Shown here: piece after piece, positions 52,046 through 60,952 of the stretch
Position numbering within the stretch: the stretch's first letter is position 1
Layout of the letters: every line of letters starts with the position of its first letter
Assembly: GCF_018598555.1 (NCBI RefSeq)
Contig: NZ_JAHEWN010000002.1
Coordinates: 124,001-188,000 of the forward strand
From: Curtobacterium aurantiacum
GTDB taxonomy: Bacteria > Actinomycetota > Actinomycetes > Actinomycetales > Microbacteriaceae
Direction: 5' to 3'
DNA: 64,000 nucleotides
Position numbers and translations under genes: made by a program
Notes under the pieces: generated by a model
Databases searched by the model: none
What the model was told of the DNA's origin: nothing
The model's input: the letters and a program-made list of their open reading frames with translations, nothing else

Positions 52046-52725
52046 CAGATCTTGGGTGGGCTGACGATGGGGGATTCCCAGGACGGGAACGAGGGGTAGA
52101 CGCCCGGGAGCGATCGATCGGGGTAGGCCCCGTCGTTCCGTCCTCCGACTGCCTCGGAGAGTGCATCCGCATCGTTGGTCCAGAAGGGTTCGCTGTAGAT
52201 CTCGAGTGAGTACCTCCCATTCGTCTGCGCTGTGTAGATGATCTGCCAGCCGTCCCCGGTGGCCCCCCAGACTTCGTGGTCGCCGGTGATGTCGCGTTGC
52301 TCGATGGCCCACCCCTGGTCGGTGAAGTAGTCGACCATCGGTTGCAAGTCGCGCGCCTGGCCGGTCGCGCCGGGTGGGGACCAGAGCCGTCCACTGCGCA
52401 TGTCGTAGCTGTTTTTCGTGTCGGACCCGGGCAGCGCTGCGACGCCGTCACCGCCGATCAATGGAACACGGTCGCCGCCATCCCACTCCCATTCGCCGTC
52501 GTGGACTTGGAGTTGCGCGGCTTTCAGGAGTCGTTGCATGTGTTCGTAGTGGTCGCGGTAGGCGTCGTACTCCTGGTGGAGAGACATCTCCGCGACGTCG
52601 TCCTGGGTCAGGCCAGCTGCGTCCGTGGGCATCTCGGTTCCTCCTGCTGCGCAGCCGGTCAGCAGTCCCAGGGTCAGGACTGCCGTCGTGATGGTGCGGA
52701 GCGTCGATTGCATGGTGTTCATCAT
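52045..52725 (-). CDS. Tandem lipoprotein D (candidate immunity factor)
   Basis: A 226-residue lipoprotein, first of the four and directly behind the hydrolase; ATG 52725 overlaps the hydrolase stop (ATGATG), and an internal ATG 52713 is possible. Lipobox LGLLTGC. Its sequence follows the family (WEWDGGDRVPLIGG; YDMRSGRLWSPPGATGQA; SEPFWTNDADALSE) but has the most different end (RNDGAYPDRSLPGVYPSFPSW). The translational coupling to the hydrolase suggests the two are needed together. Confidence 0.85.
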   Translation of the reverse strand: MMNTMQSTLRTITTAVLTLGLLTGCAAGGTEMPTDAAGLTQDDVAEMSLHQEYDAYRDHYEHMQRLLKAAQLQVHDGEWEWDGGDRVPLIGGDGVAALPGSDTKNSYDMRSGRLWSPPGATGQARDLQPMVDYFTDQGWAIEQRDITGDHEVWGATGDGWQIIYTAQTNGRYSLEIYSEPFWTNDADALSEAVGGRNDGAYPDRSLPGVYPSFPSWESPIVSPPKI

Positions 52726-54551
52726 GGCTTCCCCGTCGCGATGATCTTGGCGATGGTCTGCTGCGACGTGGCGTCGCGGGACAGGTAGCCGACGCCGCTG
52801 TCCGGGTACATGTCGTGACCGGTGACGGCTTTGCTACCGGCAGCGGCAGCGGCAGCGGCCTCGGCACTGAACGTGCCGACGTCGGGCAGGTCGCGAGGAT
52901 CGGTGCGCCCGATCCTCCCGAAACTCGCGGTGTGGTCCTCGGCACCTTCGGTAGCGTAGACACGGCCCACGTTGAGGTGCTCTGGCGTCGTGGTGTCGGT
53001 GAACCCGACCGAGCCGTAGGTGACGAACGATTCCACGCGGTGCCGGGTCTGCGCGAGTGCCTCGGCCGCGGTCGTGGAGCCGTAGGAGTGTCCGAGGACG
53101 GTCACGGACTGCGGTGCCGTGCTGCGGCTGTCGTGGATGCCGTCGAGGAACGACGCGAGGTTCGCTCCGCCCGCGTTCGCGCGGTCTTGACCGGGGACCT
53201 CGATGACACCCGGGGCGCGGTAGCCGATCCACGATACGATCGAGAAGGAGTCGGCTACCGATCCCTTGCGGGAGGCTGAGAGGAGCAGTTCCTTCGCAGC
53301 ACGGACCTTTTCATCCATACTGTCGAGGGTGGTCATCGCGCCGGGGACGTTGACGGTCACGTTGGATGCCGTGTCCAGATCGCCGAGTGCGACGGCGGCG
53401 ACGAGCGCTCCGTTCGACACGCCGAATCCGACGAGCTGTGCGACGGCGCTCGAAGGGGCTCGAAGATCTGCCGCCAAGCGATCGGCACGCTTGAGTGCGT
53501 CGCCGAGGCCGATGACCTGCACCCGGAACTCGTCGAGGCTGACCGCACCGTAGGTGTACGGCAGCCCCATCAGCCGGTACAGCCGCTCCGGGTCTCGTAC
53601 CGCGGCCGAGAGGACGGCCCGGGACGCGATGTCGCGCTGCGCTGCCGGAACGCCGTCGAGTCCTGCGAACTGCAGCTGCGTGGTCAGGGGCAACGCCCGG
53701 ACGTCGGCGTCGGTGAAGCCGAGCGCGGCCCAGGCCGCTGCGACCTCCGCCGGGGTCAGGGACGGATCGAGCAGCCGCTGCAGCCCGAGTGGGAGTTTGG
53801 AGGTGCCGGCGACGTCGAGTGCAGCGTTCGCGAGGGAACCGCCGCCAGCGGCGCTGAACGCGCTGGCGATCCGATCGATCCACGATGCGTCGTCGGCGTT
53901 CTCGGCGAGGTAGTCGGCGAAACCACCTGGCAACGACGCCCCGTCGACCGGGACCCAGCTGCAACCGCTGCGGAACACGGTCCACGCGTTGCGCACCCGC
54001 ACGAGGTCTTGCTCCGTCGAGGAGTCCTGCACCCGAGCCACGGCAGCGAACTTCCGCAGCCGAGCGGGATCTGCCCCGCTCCGTTCTCCGGACCGGCCGC
54101 CGGTGCGCTGCCGGGAGCGCGCGCTGAACACCGCGGACACCGGAGAAGGTCGCTGTGGCGTGCCCGATGGTTCAGGGTCGAACACCGAGCTGCTCCAGTC
54201 GAGCACGGGCTGCATCGGGAGTCCGCCGCCGGCGCGAACCAGGTCACGGTCGGCCTCGCGCTGCCGCCACGCGGCGACGTCCGCCAACCGCTTGCGTTCG
54301 GCGTCGGCCTGCCGCTGCACTGCCCGGAGCTGCTCGACCAGGGACTCGAGCGCCTTCGCCAGCCGGATCCGGTCTTGTGACTCCGTGAGCCGTGCGGCCT
54401 CGAACAACCTCGAGTACGCGCCGTCGAAGTCGAGCAACGCGGCGTCGGCGATGCTCTGACGCGGTGCTGCGCTGGCTCGCAGTGTCATTGCCACCTCCAC
54501 ACCGCGATCGATCAACCGCGACGCCGCGGCGTCGTCGAACTCGATTCCCAT
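52722..54551 (-). CDS. DUF1023-type alpha/beta-hydrolase with helical N-terminal domain; candidate exported effector
   Basis: A 609-residue protein; ATG 54551 (MGIEFDD) is chosen because a G-rich ribosome site precedes it, while ATG 54563 would add four residues. An all-helical N-terminus (about 1-105, charged, IRLAKALESLVEQLRAVQRQ) is followed by a disordered linker. A helical middle comes next, then a hydrolase domain of the DUF1023 type: WIGYRAPGVIEVP, nucleophile Ser489 in VTVLGHSYGSTT, VGRVYATEGAEDHTASFG, and likely catalytic His579 in VTGHDMYP. No Sec signal is present. The N-terminus recalls ESX/LXG-type secreted proteins, but WxG is absent. Four lipoprotein genes follow in overlapping order. 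Confidence 0.82.
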   Translation of the reverse strand: MGIEFDDAAASRLIDRGVEVAMTLRASAAPRQSIADAALLDFDGAYSRLFEAARLTESQDRIRLAKALESLVEQLRAVQRQADAERKRLADVAAWRQREADRDLVRAGGGLPMQPVLDWSSSVFDPEPSGTPQRPSPVSAVFSARSRQRTGGRSGERSGADPARLRKFAAVARVQDSSTEQDLVRVRNAWTVFRSGCSWVPVDGASLPGGFADYLAENADDASWIDRIASAFSAAGGGSLANAALDVAGTSKLPLGLQRLLDPSLTPAEVAAAWAALGFTDADVRALPLTTQLQFAGLDGVPAAQRDIASRAVLSAAVRDPERLYRLMGLPYTYGAVSLDEFRVQVIGLGDALKRADRLAADLRAPSSAVAQLVGFGVSNGALVAAVALGDLDTASNVTVNVPGAMTTLDSMDEKVRAAKELLLSASRKGSVADSFSIVSWIGYRAPGVIEVPGQDRANAGGANLASFLDGIHDSRSTAPQSVTVLGHSYGSTTAAEALAQTRHRVESFVTYGSVGFTDTTTPEHLNVGRVYATEGAEDHTASFGRIGRTDPRDLPDVGTFSAEAAAAAAAGSKAVTGHDMYPDSGVGYLSRDATSQQTIAKIIATGKP

Positions 54552-54681
54552 CGTCCCCCCCATACCTGACCGGCCCCCTGATGGAACCGTAGCAGCGGAA
54601 GCACGAACGGTGAAGTTTCACGCCGATATGTGGAGAAGTTACCGCGGCGATGCGCGGCGGTCCCCACCGGGACCGTTCGGG

Positions 54682-56034
54682 TTAGAAGGCGACGCCCCGC
54701 GCCGACATGAACGGCACCGGGTCGGTGGTGGCGCCGTTGATGTGCACCTCGACGTGGCTGTGGCAGCCGGTCGAGGCCCCGGTGGAGCCGACGAGCGCGA
54801 TGAGCTGCCCCGCGGAGACCTGCTGGCCGGTGGCGACCCGGAAGCCGCCGTCGACGATGTGGCCGTACGCGGTCTGCACCCCGCCACCGTGGCTGATGCG
54901 GACGTAGTTGCCGTAGCCGCCGTACCAGCCGACGTAGTCGACGGTGCCGGACGACGCCGCGACGATGGGCGTGTAGCAGCCGCTGGCCAGGTCGGTGCCC
55001 TCGTGCATGGTCACGGCACCGGTGATCGGGTGCACGCGGTAGCCGTAGGGGCTGATCACGTAGCCGCTCGCCGGACGGACCCAGCCGGTGCCCGAGCCCG
55101 CGCCGACGGAACCGCCGCCGCCCGAACCGCTGCTGCCGGTCGAGCCGCCACCAGACGGAGCGCCCCCACCGGAGTTCGCGGCGGCCTGAGCGGCGGCCGC
55201 GCGCTGTGCGGCGGCTGCGCGCTCTGCGGCTTCGCGCGCCGCCTTCTCCTCCGCCGCCTTGCGGACGCGCTCACCCTTGGCGAACTCGGCTTCGGTGCGG
55301 ACACGGCCGGAGGTCAGGGTCGCGAGCTGGGCGTCGAGTCGTGCCTTGTTGGACTGCTGCTCGTCGTAGGCGGCCTGTGCTGCGTCGGAGGCCGACTGGG
55401 CTTCCTGCATGCGGTCCTGAGCTTCGGCGGCGAGGTCGCCCAGTGCTTCGGCGGCCCGGTCGGCCTGGGCCTCGAGCGAACGGGCGACGGCGGCGTCGGC
55501 ACTCGCGGCGGCCTGGACGCGCTCGGCCTGCTCCGAAAGCTTGCTCAGCGCACCGAGGTTGTAGAGGAGGTCACTGGCGTCTTCGCCCTGGGTGATCACC
55601 GACGTGGTGACGTCGGCACCGCCGGAGCGGGACATCTGCGCGGCGAACTGCCCGGCCTGCGCGGCGCTCTGGTCGGCGACCTTCGCGTGGTCCTTCGCGT
55701 CGGCGCGGAGCTGCTGTTCCTTCTCGGCGGCGGTCTGGGCCTTGCGCTGCGCCTTGTAGAACACGTCACCGAGCTTCTTGGCCTTTGCCTCGGCAGCCTC
55801 GACCTTGGCGTCCAGCTCGCTGATGATGCCCCGGATCTCGGTGATCTGCCCCTGCTTCGCGGACTCCTTGCCGCGGGCGGACTTCACTTCGTCCCACGTG
55901 GGGTAGCTCACCGCCTGGGCTGCCGGGGCGTCGGCGATGACCGTGCCGACGAGGCCCGCGAGCGCGAGGCCGGTGACGGCGAGGCGCAGGCGCACGGGGA
56001 CACGGGGGGCGCGGGGGCTGGTGGGGCGAGACAT
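54682..56034 (-). CDS. Secreted M23-family cell-wall endopeptidase with coiled coil
   Basis: A 450-residue exported protein. Signal peptide (about residues 1-41, with AAQA cleavage), then a long coiled coil (about 45-285, EcpC/NlpC-like, very Ala/Glu/Lys-rich), a Gly/Ser linker and the M23 domain: ISPYGYRVHPITG, MHEGTDLASGC (zinc His and Asp) and TGCHSHVEVHING (HxH). It would cut peptidoglycan cross-links in the wall, as RipA/EnvC-like enzymes do in division. A weak hairpin (54658-54675) follows; the hydrolase-lipoprotein operon begins 131 bases further on. Confidence 0.92.
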   Translation of the reverse strand: MSRPTSPRAPRVPVRLRLAVTGLALAGLVGTVIADAPAAQAVSYPTWDEVKSARGKESAKQGQITEIRGIISELDAKVEAAEAKAKKLGDVFYKAQRKAQTAAEKEQQLRADAKDHAKVADQSAAQAGQFAAQMSRSGGADVTTSVITQGEDASDLLYNLGALSKLSEQAERVQAAASADAAVARSLEAQADRAAEALGDLAAEAQDRMQEAQSASDAAQAAYDEQQSNKARLDAQLATLTSGRVRTEAEFAKGERVRKAAEEKAAREAAERAAAAQRAAAAQAAANSGGGAPSGGGSTGSSGSGGGGSVGAGSGTGWVRPASGYVISPYGYRVHPITGAVTMHEGTDLASGCYTPIVAASSGTVDYVGWYGGYGNYVRISHGGGVQTAYGHIVDGGFRVATGQQVSAGQLIALVGSTGASTGCHSHVEVHINGATTDPVPFMSARGVAF

Positions 56035-56110
56035 CGAGCACGAGCCTATACATCCGTACAGCGAGTATCGGACGGCGACGCGCCGCTGTGGACAACTTCA
56101 GCAGTGCACG

Positions 56111-57778
56111 TCAGAAGCCACGGTCACGGCGGATGACCTCGGCGCTCCCGACGACCTCGCGCCGCAGGACCGCTTCGCCCGCGGTGCCGGCGTAGTCGTA
56201 GACGTCGAAACCCGTGCAGTGCGTGATGGTCGCCGGTGCGCCGAGGGAGTCCTCCACGGCCGTCGTCCAGAGGTCGTGCGAGCCGACCACCACGAAGGTC
56301 GGGTCGGCGTCGCGGTAGGCGCCGAGGTCGACGAGCCACGGGTACGTCTCGAAGGTGTCGCGGACCTGCAGGAGCTCGACGTTCGTCGCCGCGTAGGTGG
56401 CGAGGGGCCGCACGGTCCAGAACTGTCCGACGCCGGTGACCTCGCGTCCGTCCGCCCAGCGGTCGAGGCACGCAGCCGCCGGGTACCGCGCGGTCGCCAC
56501 GGCGTGCGCGGTCCTCGGGGCCACCGCGATCCCGACCGCGAGCACGGCGGCCATCGCGACGGCGACGCCGGCGCGCACCCCGCGGCGCGGACGGTGCACG
56601 CGGGTGCGGCGGACCGCGGTGCGGGTGAGTTCGGCGACGGCGACGAGCGCGAGCAGCGGTGCGGTGACGATCGGCTGGAGGTAGCGGGGGGTCTCGGACC
56701 CGGCGACGACGACCCCGACGGAGACGGCGACCACGGTGACCAGGGGGAGCAGCGTGGCGACGAGCACGGTGCGGGCGGTGTGGACCCGCCAGGCCCAGAC
56801 CGTGCCGCCGACGGTGACGAGCACCCCGGCGAACAGCAGCAGGAGCCCGAGGTCGCCCGCGGCGGAGCCCGCCCGGTCGTCGGTCAGTGCCGCGAAGAAC
56901 CGCACGGTGGCACCGGCCCGCGACGGCTGCACGTACGTCGCCGGGTCGAGCGAGACGAAGGGCCGCAGCGGGATGCGCACCAGGTACCCGATGACCGAGC
57001 CGACCGTGACGGTGCCGCCCAACAGCACCGCCGGGTGCCACGGCACCCGTCGCGCGAGCACCAGGAGCCCGAGCGTGACCACCACGGGAGCCGCCGACCA
57101 CGGCACGTACAGCGGGTTCGACGCCGTCGTGCACGCGGCGACGAGTCCGAGCACCACGAGGAGCGGCACCGACGCCCGCCCGAGCCGCACCGCACGCAGC
57201 ACGAGCACCGCGGTGCCGAGCATCGCCAGCACGGCGCCGTAGTAGTAGGTGGTCGTGAGCAGCAGGGACGCCAGCTCGAGCGAGGTCGCCGTCGCCGACG
57301 ACTCGGTCAGCACCAGCAGCGTGACGATGCCGAGCGCCCCGGCGGACACCGCGATCCGGGCCGGGCGGCCGGCTGACGGCATCAGCTCGTTCGCGGCCGC
57401 CCGCACCAGCGCGTACACGGCGAGGAGCACGAGCACCCCGTTCAGCGCCAGGGCCTGCTGCGGCGTCGCGGTGACGAACGAACTGACCAGGTACGCGGGC
57501 AGCTCGGGGAAGAAGAACAGCGCGGGCGACATCGCCCACTCAAACGGCTGCCCGGCCTGCACCGAGCGCTCGACGAGCGGCAGCAGCACCGAGTCGCCGT
57601 CGTACCAGAGCAACGCCACCCGGTCCGTCGCGATGACGTGACGCAGGGCGATGACGGCCAGGGCCAGCGCGACCAGGCCGCCCAGGGCCTCCCGACCGAT
57701 CCTGACGGCCACGGGGCCGGGCCGACGGCCGCCGGACGGAGCCGGCGCCACGGCGGGGCGGCGCGGTGCTCGGGACAT
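56111..57778 (-). CDS. Polytopic membrane protein, possible GT-C-type glycosyltransferase
   Basis: A 555-residue protein starting at ATG 57778 with about ten to twelve hydrophobic segments. The first loop after span 1 contains WYDGDSVLLP, reminiscent of the acidic motif in GT-C glycosyltransferases, and the C-terminal ~110 residues form a soluble domain (CLDRWADGREVTGVGQFWTVRP ... VVVGSHDLWTTAVED). I cannot name the family with confidence. It may transfer sugars from lipid carriers outside the membrane. It is divergent from pyrE. Confidence 0.75.
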   Translation of the reverse strand: MSRAPRRPAVAPAPSGGRRPGPVAVRIGREALGGLVALALAVIALRHVIATDRVALLWYDGDSVLLPLVERSVQAGQPFEWAMSPALFFFPELPAYLVSSFVTATPQQALALNGVLVLLAVYALVRAAANELMPSAGRPARIAVSAGALGIVTLLVLTESSATATSLELASLLLTTTYYYGAVLAMLGTAVLVLRAVRLGRASVPLLVVLGLVAACTTASNPLYVPWSAAPVVVTLGLLVLARRVPWHPAVLLGGTVTVGSVIGYLVRIPLRPFVSLDPATYVQPSRAGATVRFFAALTDDRAGSAAGDLGLLLLFAGVLVTVGGTVWAWRVHTARTVLVATLLPLVTVVAVSVGVVVAGSETPRYLQPIVTAPLLALVAVAELTRTAVRRTRVHRPRRGVRAGVAVAMAAVLAVGIAVAPRTAHAVATARYPAAACLDRWADGREVTGVGQFWTVRPLATYAATNVELLQVRDTFETYPWLVDLGAYRDADPTFVVVGSHDLWTTAVEDSLGAPATITHCTGFDVYDYAGTAGEAVLRREVVGSAEVIRRDRGF

Positions 57779-57875
57779 GCCCCGGAGCGTACCGAGGCAG
57801 CCTCGGTGCCGGCGCTCGATGACCCCACAGGACGGGGGAGCGGGCTGCGAGCCCGACCGACTACCCTTGTGGGCT

Positions 57876-58427
57876 GTGACCGACGCGCGCGAACAGTTGA
57901 TCCAGTACATCTCCTCCGAAGCGGTGTTCCACGGCGACTTCACCCTGACCAGCGGGAAGAAGGCGACGTACTACATCGACCTGCGGAAGGTCAGCCTGGA
58001 CCACCGCGTCGCGCCCCTGATCGGGCAGGTCATGACCGAGCTCGTGCAGCAGGTGCCGGACGTCTCCGCCGTCGGTGGCCTCACCATGGGCGCCGACCCC
58101 ATCGCCAGCGCCGTCCTGCACCAGGCCGCCGCGCAGGGCCTGACCTACGACGCCTTCGTCGTGCGCAAGGAGCCGAAGGACCACGGCCGCGGCAAGCAGG
58201 TCGAGGGACCGGACCTCAGGGGCAAGCGCGTCGTCGTACTCGAGGACACCTCCACCACGGGCGGCTCGCCGCTCAAGGCGGCCGAGGCGCTCGAGCGCGA
58301 GGGCGCGATCGTCGCCGCCGTCGCGGTCGTCGTCGACCGGGACACCGGTGCGAAGGAGACGATCGAAGCGGCCGGGTACCCGTACTTCGCGGCCATCGGG
58401 CTGGCTGATCTGGGGCTGACCGCGTGA
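57876..58427 (+). CDS. pyrE: Orotate phosphoribosyltransferase
   Basis: A 183-residue enzyme starting at GTG 57876. Motifs are FTLTSGKKATYYIDLRKV, GGLTMGADPIASAV, VRKEPKDHGRGKQVEG (flexible catalytic loop), and the PRPP-binding VVVLEDTSTTGGS. It makes OMP from orotate and PRPP in pyrimidine synthesis. No Shine-Dalgarno is evident. Its stop overlaps the next gene's start (GTGA), although the functions are unrelated. Confidence 0.95.
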   Translation: MTDAREQLIQYISSEAVFHGDFTLTSGKKATYYIDLRKVSLDHRVAPLIGQVMTELVQQVPDVSAVGGLTMGADPIASAVLHQAAAQGLTYDAFVVRKEPKDHGRGKQVEGPDLRGKRVVVLEDTSTTGGSPLKAAEALEREGAIVAAVAVVVDRDTGAKETIEAAGYPYFAAIGLADLGLTA

Positions 58428-60700
58428 CCGGGGAGCGTCCGGACGACGCACGCGAACCCGACGGCACCGCCGGCCCGGCAGACGGGGACGACGGCCTGGA
58501 GGCTCGGCGTGCGTCCGGATCGGACGCTCCGTTCCACGGTCTCCGCAGCGCTGCGGACATCTTCGGTGCTCCGCGTGGCGAGGAGGACTGGCCGTCGCGG
58601 CGGGAGCGCCGGGAGGCCGAGCGCACCGCTCGGGAGACCGGCGCACCGCTGCCCGAGCCCTTCGTGGCGGACGCGGACGCGGAGGCTGCCGATCCTGCTG
58701 CTGATGCTCCGGCTGCTGACGCTCCGGCTGCTCCGGTGCTCGACGACGGGGCGACCCAGGCCATCTCGATGCCCGCCGAGCTGCTCGCGCCGTCGGAGAA
58801 CCCCGACGCCGCCGTCGAGCACGAGCGCTCCACGCTGCACGACCGGATCCCGGCCGCCGCCGACGTTCCACCGGACTCCACCGCACCGCACCCGTCCTCG
58901 ATCGTGCTGCCCACCGCCCAGACCCACCGAGACGAACGGGCTGCCGCCTCGAAGGCCATCGAGGACGAGCGCCGACGGGTCGACCCGTTCGGCGAGGGCC
59001 GTGCCGACGTCGACTGGCTCGGCCGTGCGACCGGATCGCACCCGGAGCCCGTCGCCCCTGCTGCGCCGCAGCCCCTCGGCGTCGAGAACGTGCTCCCCCC
59101 GACCGAGGAGCCGCCGACCTTCACCGACCTGCTGCGCATCACGAGCACCGGGCCGGTGCCCACGCAGACCGGCGCGCACGACCGGCCGTTCGACTGGGCG
59201 ATCCACGACGACGAGGCCGGCGAGGTCCCGGCGACGCTGACCACCGACTCGTTCGACACCACCGCGCTCGCCACCGGGTCCTGGTCGCTCGCCGACGAGT
59301 CCGACGACGAGGACGAGGTCGTCGCGGGCGAGGTCGACACCCCGGCGGACGGGCTGCCCCAGGCACCGCGCACGTACCCGGTGCCGCCGGCCGTCCCGGT
59401 GCCGCCGGTGGTGCCCCCGGCGGTCCCCGCTGCGGGTGCCGCTGCCGCCGTCGCTGCCGGCGCTGGTTCGTCGGACGCGAGCGAGGCCGCGGAACCGACC
59501 GAGGCCGTGGAAGCACCCCGTGGGCCCGCCGGGGACGACGTGCCGGACGCGACCGAGCGCCTCCAGTCCGATGCCCCGACCACCGCGTTGCCGGCTGCCG
59601 GGACGCCCTGGTGGTCCGAGCCCGACGCGACCGTGCCGCCGACCGCTGCGCCGCCGCTCGTCCAGCCGGCCGCCGACGAGCCGTCCTACCCGGCGCACCT
59701 GCCGCCCTCGGTGGGACAGGACCTCGACGCCGTGCTCGGGCTTCGCGGGAACGACACGGGCCCGCAGCCGGAGTCCCTTCCGGCCGCTGCGCCGGAGGAC
59801 CTGGACCAGTCCGAGTGGGACGGTCGCGAGACCAGCGACACGAGCGCCATCAAGGACCTGTTCGGCACCGAGGCCGTCGGGCAACTCGGCGGCACCGGCT
59901 ACGACCCGGAGGACACCGGGACGCGGATGATGCCCGCTGCCGCCGTTCCCGCAGCTGCTGCTCCTGCTCCTGTTGCTCCTGCTGCCTCCCGCTCGGCTGT
60001 TGGTGCTGCTGGCGGTCCGGACCGTGAGCCCGGCGAGCGCGACAACTTCATCAACGAGGGCTTCGCGCGGCTGCGGAACGAGGGCAAGCGCGGCAAGCAG
60101 CTGCTCATCTGGGGCTCGATCGCCCTGATCCTCGTGCTCATCGTCCTGGTGTTCCTGCTGTCGAAGTGGATCCTGGGGAACAACATCGCCGACCAGGCCG
60201 TGCCGACGAAGTCGCCTGCTGCGGCCTCCTCGGCACCGGCGACACCCACCGCTGCGCCGTCGGAGTCCGCCTCGCAGCCGAGTGACGCCACGGCACCGGG
60301 CACCACGCTGCAGTTCGCCACGACGCCGGCGTTGCCCGGTGAGCACGCCTGGACCGACCTCGCCGGCGGGGAGTGCCTGTCGCCGTTCACGAACGCGTGG
60401 TCGCAGACCTTCACCGTCGTCGACTGCGCGACGCCGCACATCGGGCAGCTGACCGCACGGCTTGCCGTCGAGGGGGACACCTACCCCGGCGCCGAGGCCC
60501 TGGCGACCCAGGCAGCCGACCAGTGCCAGTCCGACGCGGCGCTGAACGCCTCGGCCGCTGCGGCCGTGGGTGACGTGCAGGTGCAGGGCTCGTACGCGCC
60601 GGACCAGGCGACGTGGGACCAGGGCAACCGGTTCATCTCGTGCTTCGTGACGCGGTCGTCGGGGCAGCCGCTGACCGGGTCGCTGGCGCCAGGGGCGTAG
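58424..60700 (+). CDS. Large membrane protein with disordered acidic region and Septum_form domain
   Basis: A 758-residue protein starting at GTG 58424 inside the pyrE stop. Residues 1-550 are an Ala/Pro/Asp-rich cytoplasmic stretch with low-complexity parts but some conserved islands (FHGLRSAADIFGAPRGEEDW; SAIKDLFGTEAVGQLG). One span (LLIWGSIALILVLIVLVFLL) leads to an external domain of about 125 residues with WTDLAGGECLSPF, FTVVDCATPHIGQL and four cysteines, which fits the Septum_form family (actinobacterial division/septum proteins). It probably acts at the cell envelope. Confidence 0.8.
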   Translation: MTGERPDDAREPDGTAGPADGDDGLEARRASGSDAPFHGLRSAADIFGAPRGEEDWPSRRERREAERTARETGAPLPEPFVADADAEAADPAADAPAADAPAAPVLDDGATQAISMPAELLAPSENPDAAVEHERSTLHDRIPAAADVPPDSTAPHPSSIVLPTAQTHRDERAAASKAIEDERRRVDPFGEGRADVDWLGRATGSHPEPVAPAAPQPLGVENVLPPTEEPPTFTDLLRITSTGPVPTQTGAHDRPFDWAIHDDEAGEVPATLTTDSFDTTALATGSWSLADESDDEDEVVAGEVDTPADGLPQAPRTYPVPPAVPVPPVVPPAVPAAGAAAAVAAGAGSSDASEAAEPTEAVEAPRGPAGDDVPDATERLQSDAPTTALPAAGTPWWSEPDATVPPTAAPPLVQPAADEPSYPAHLPPSVGQDLDAVLGLRGNDTGPQPESLPAAAPEDLDQSEWDGRETSDTSAIKDLFGTEAVGQLGGTGYDPEDTGTRMMPAAAVPAAAAPAPVAPAASRSAVGAAGGPDREPGERDNFINEGFARLRNEGKRGKQLLIWGSIALILVLIVLVFLLSKWILGNNIADQAVPTKSPAAASSAPATPTAAPSESASQPSDATAPGTTLQFATTPALPGEHAWTDLAGGECLSPFTNAWSQTFTVVDCATPHIGQLTARLAVEGDTYPGAEALATQAADQCQSDAALNASAAAAVGDVQVQGSYAPDQATWDQGNRFISCFVTRSSGQPLTGSLAPGA

Positions 60701-60740
60701 GGGCGGGGCGGTCGGTGCGGTCGGTTGCCGGGTCCGACGC

Positions 60741-60872
60741 GGAACGACGATGTCGACGTCGTACGACAACGACATCGTCGTTCCTCGTGCGCCGGGACTG
60801 TCTGCGTGTGCAACGAACGACATCTCCGCTGTCGTACGACAACGACATCGTCGTTCCTCGTGCGCCGGGACT
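60741..60872. repeat. Palindromic repeat family D, two direct 42-bp copies
   Basis: Identical 42-bp units, starting GTCGTACGACAACGACATCG, lie at 60758-60799 and 60831-60872. The first is preceded by the inverse of its middle (GGAACGACGATGTCG, 60741-60755), forming a 44-bp hairpin. It fills most of the gap between the Septum_form gene and the HEAT gene. Confidence 0.85.
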
Positions 60873-60915
60873 ATCGACAGCGGACCGCACGGCTCCCGAC
60901 GCTGTGCCCCGAGGC

Positions 60916-60946
60916 TTGACACGGCCCCGGCGCGAGGGGCTTCGAT
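60916..60946 (+). promoter_or_regulatory. Promoter of the HEAT-repeat gene (leaderless)
   Basis: Perfect TTGACA (60916-60921) and TTCGAT (60941-60946) are separated by 19 bases; the -10 ends six bases before ATG 60953, so translation would begin at or near the first transcribed base. Confidence 0.5.
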
Positions 60947-60952
60947 GGTGAG

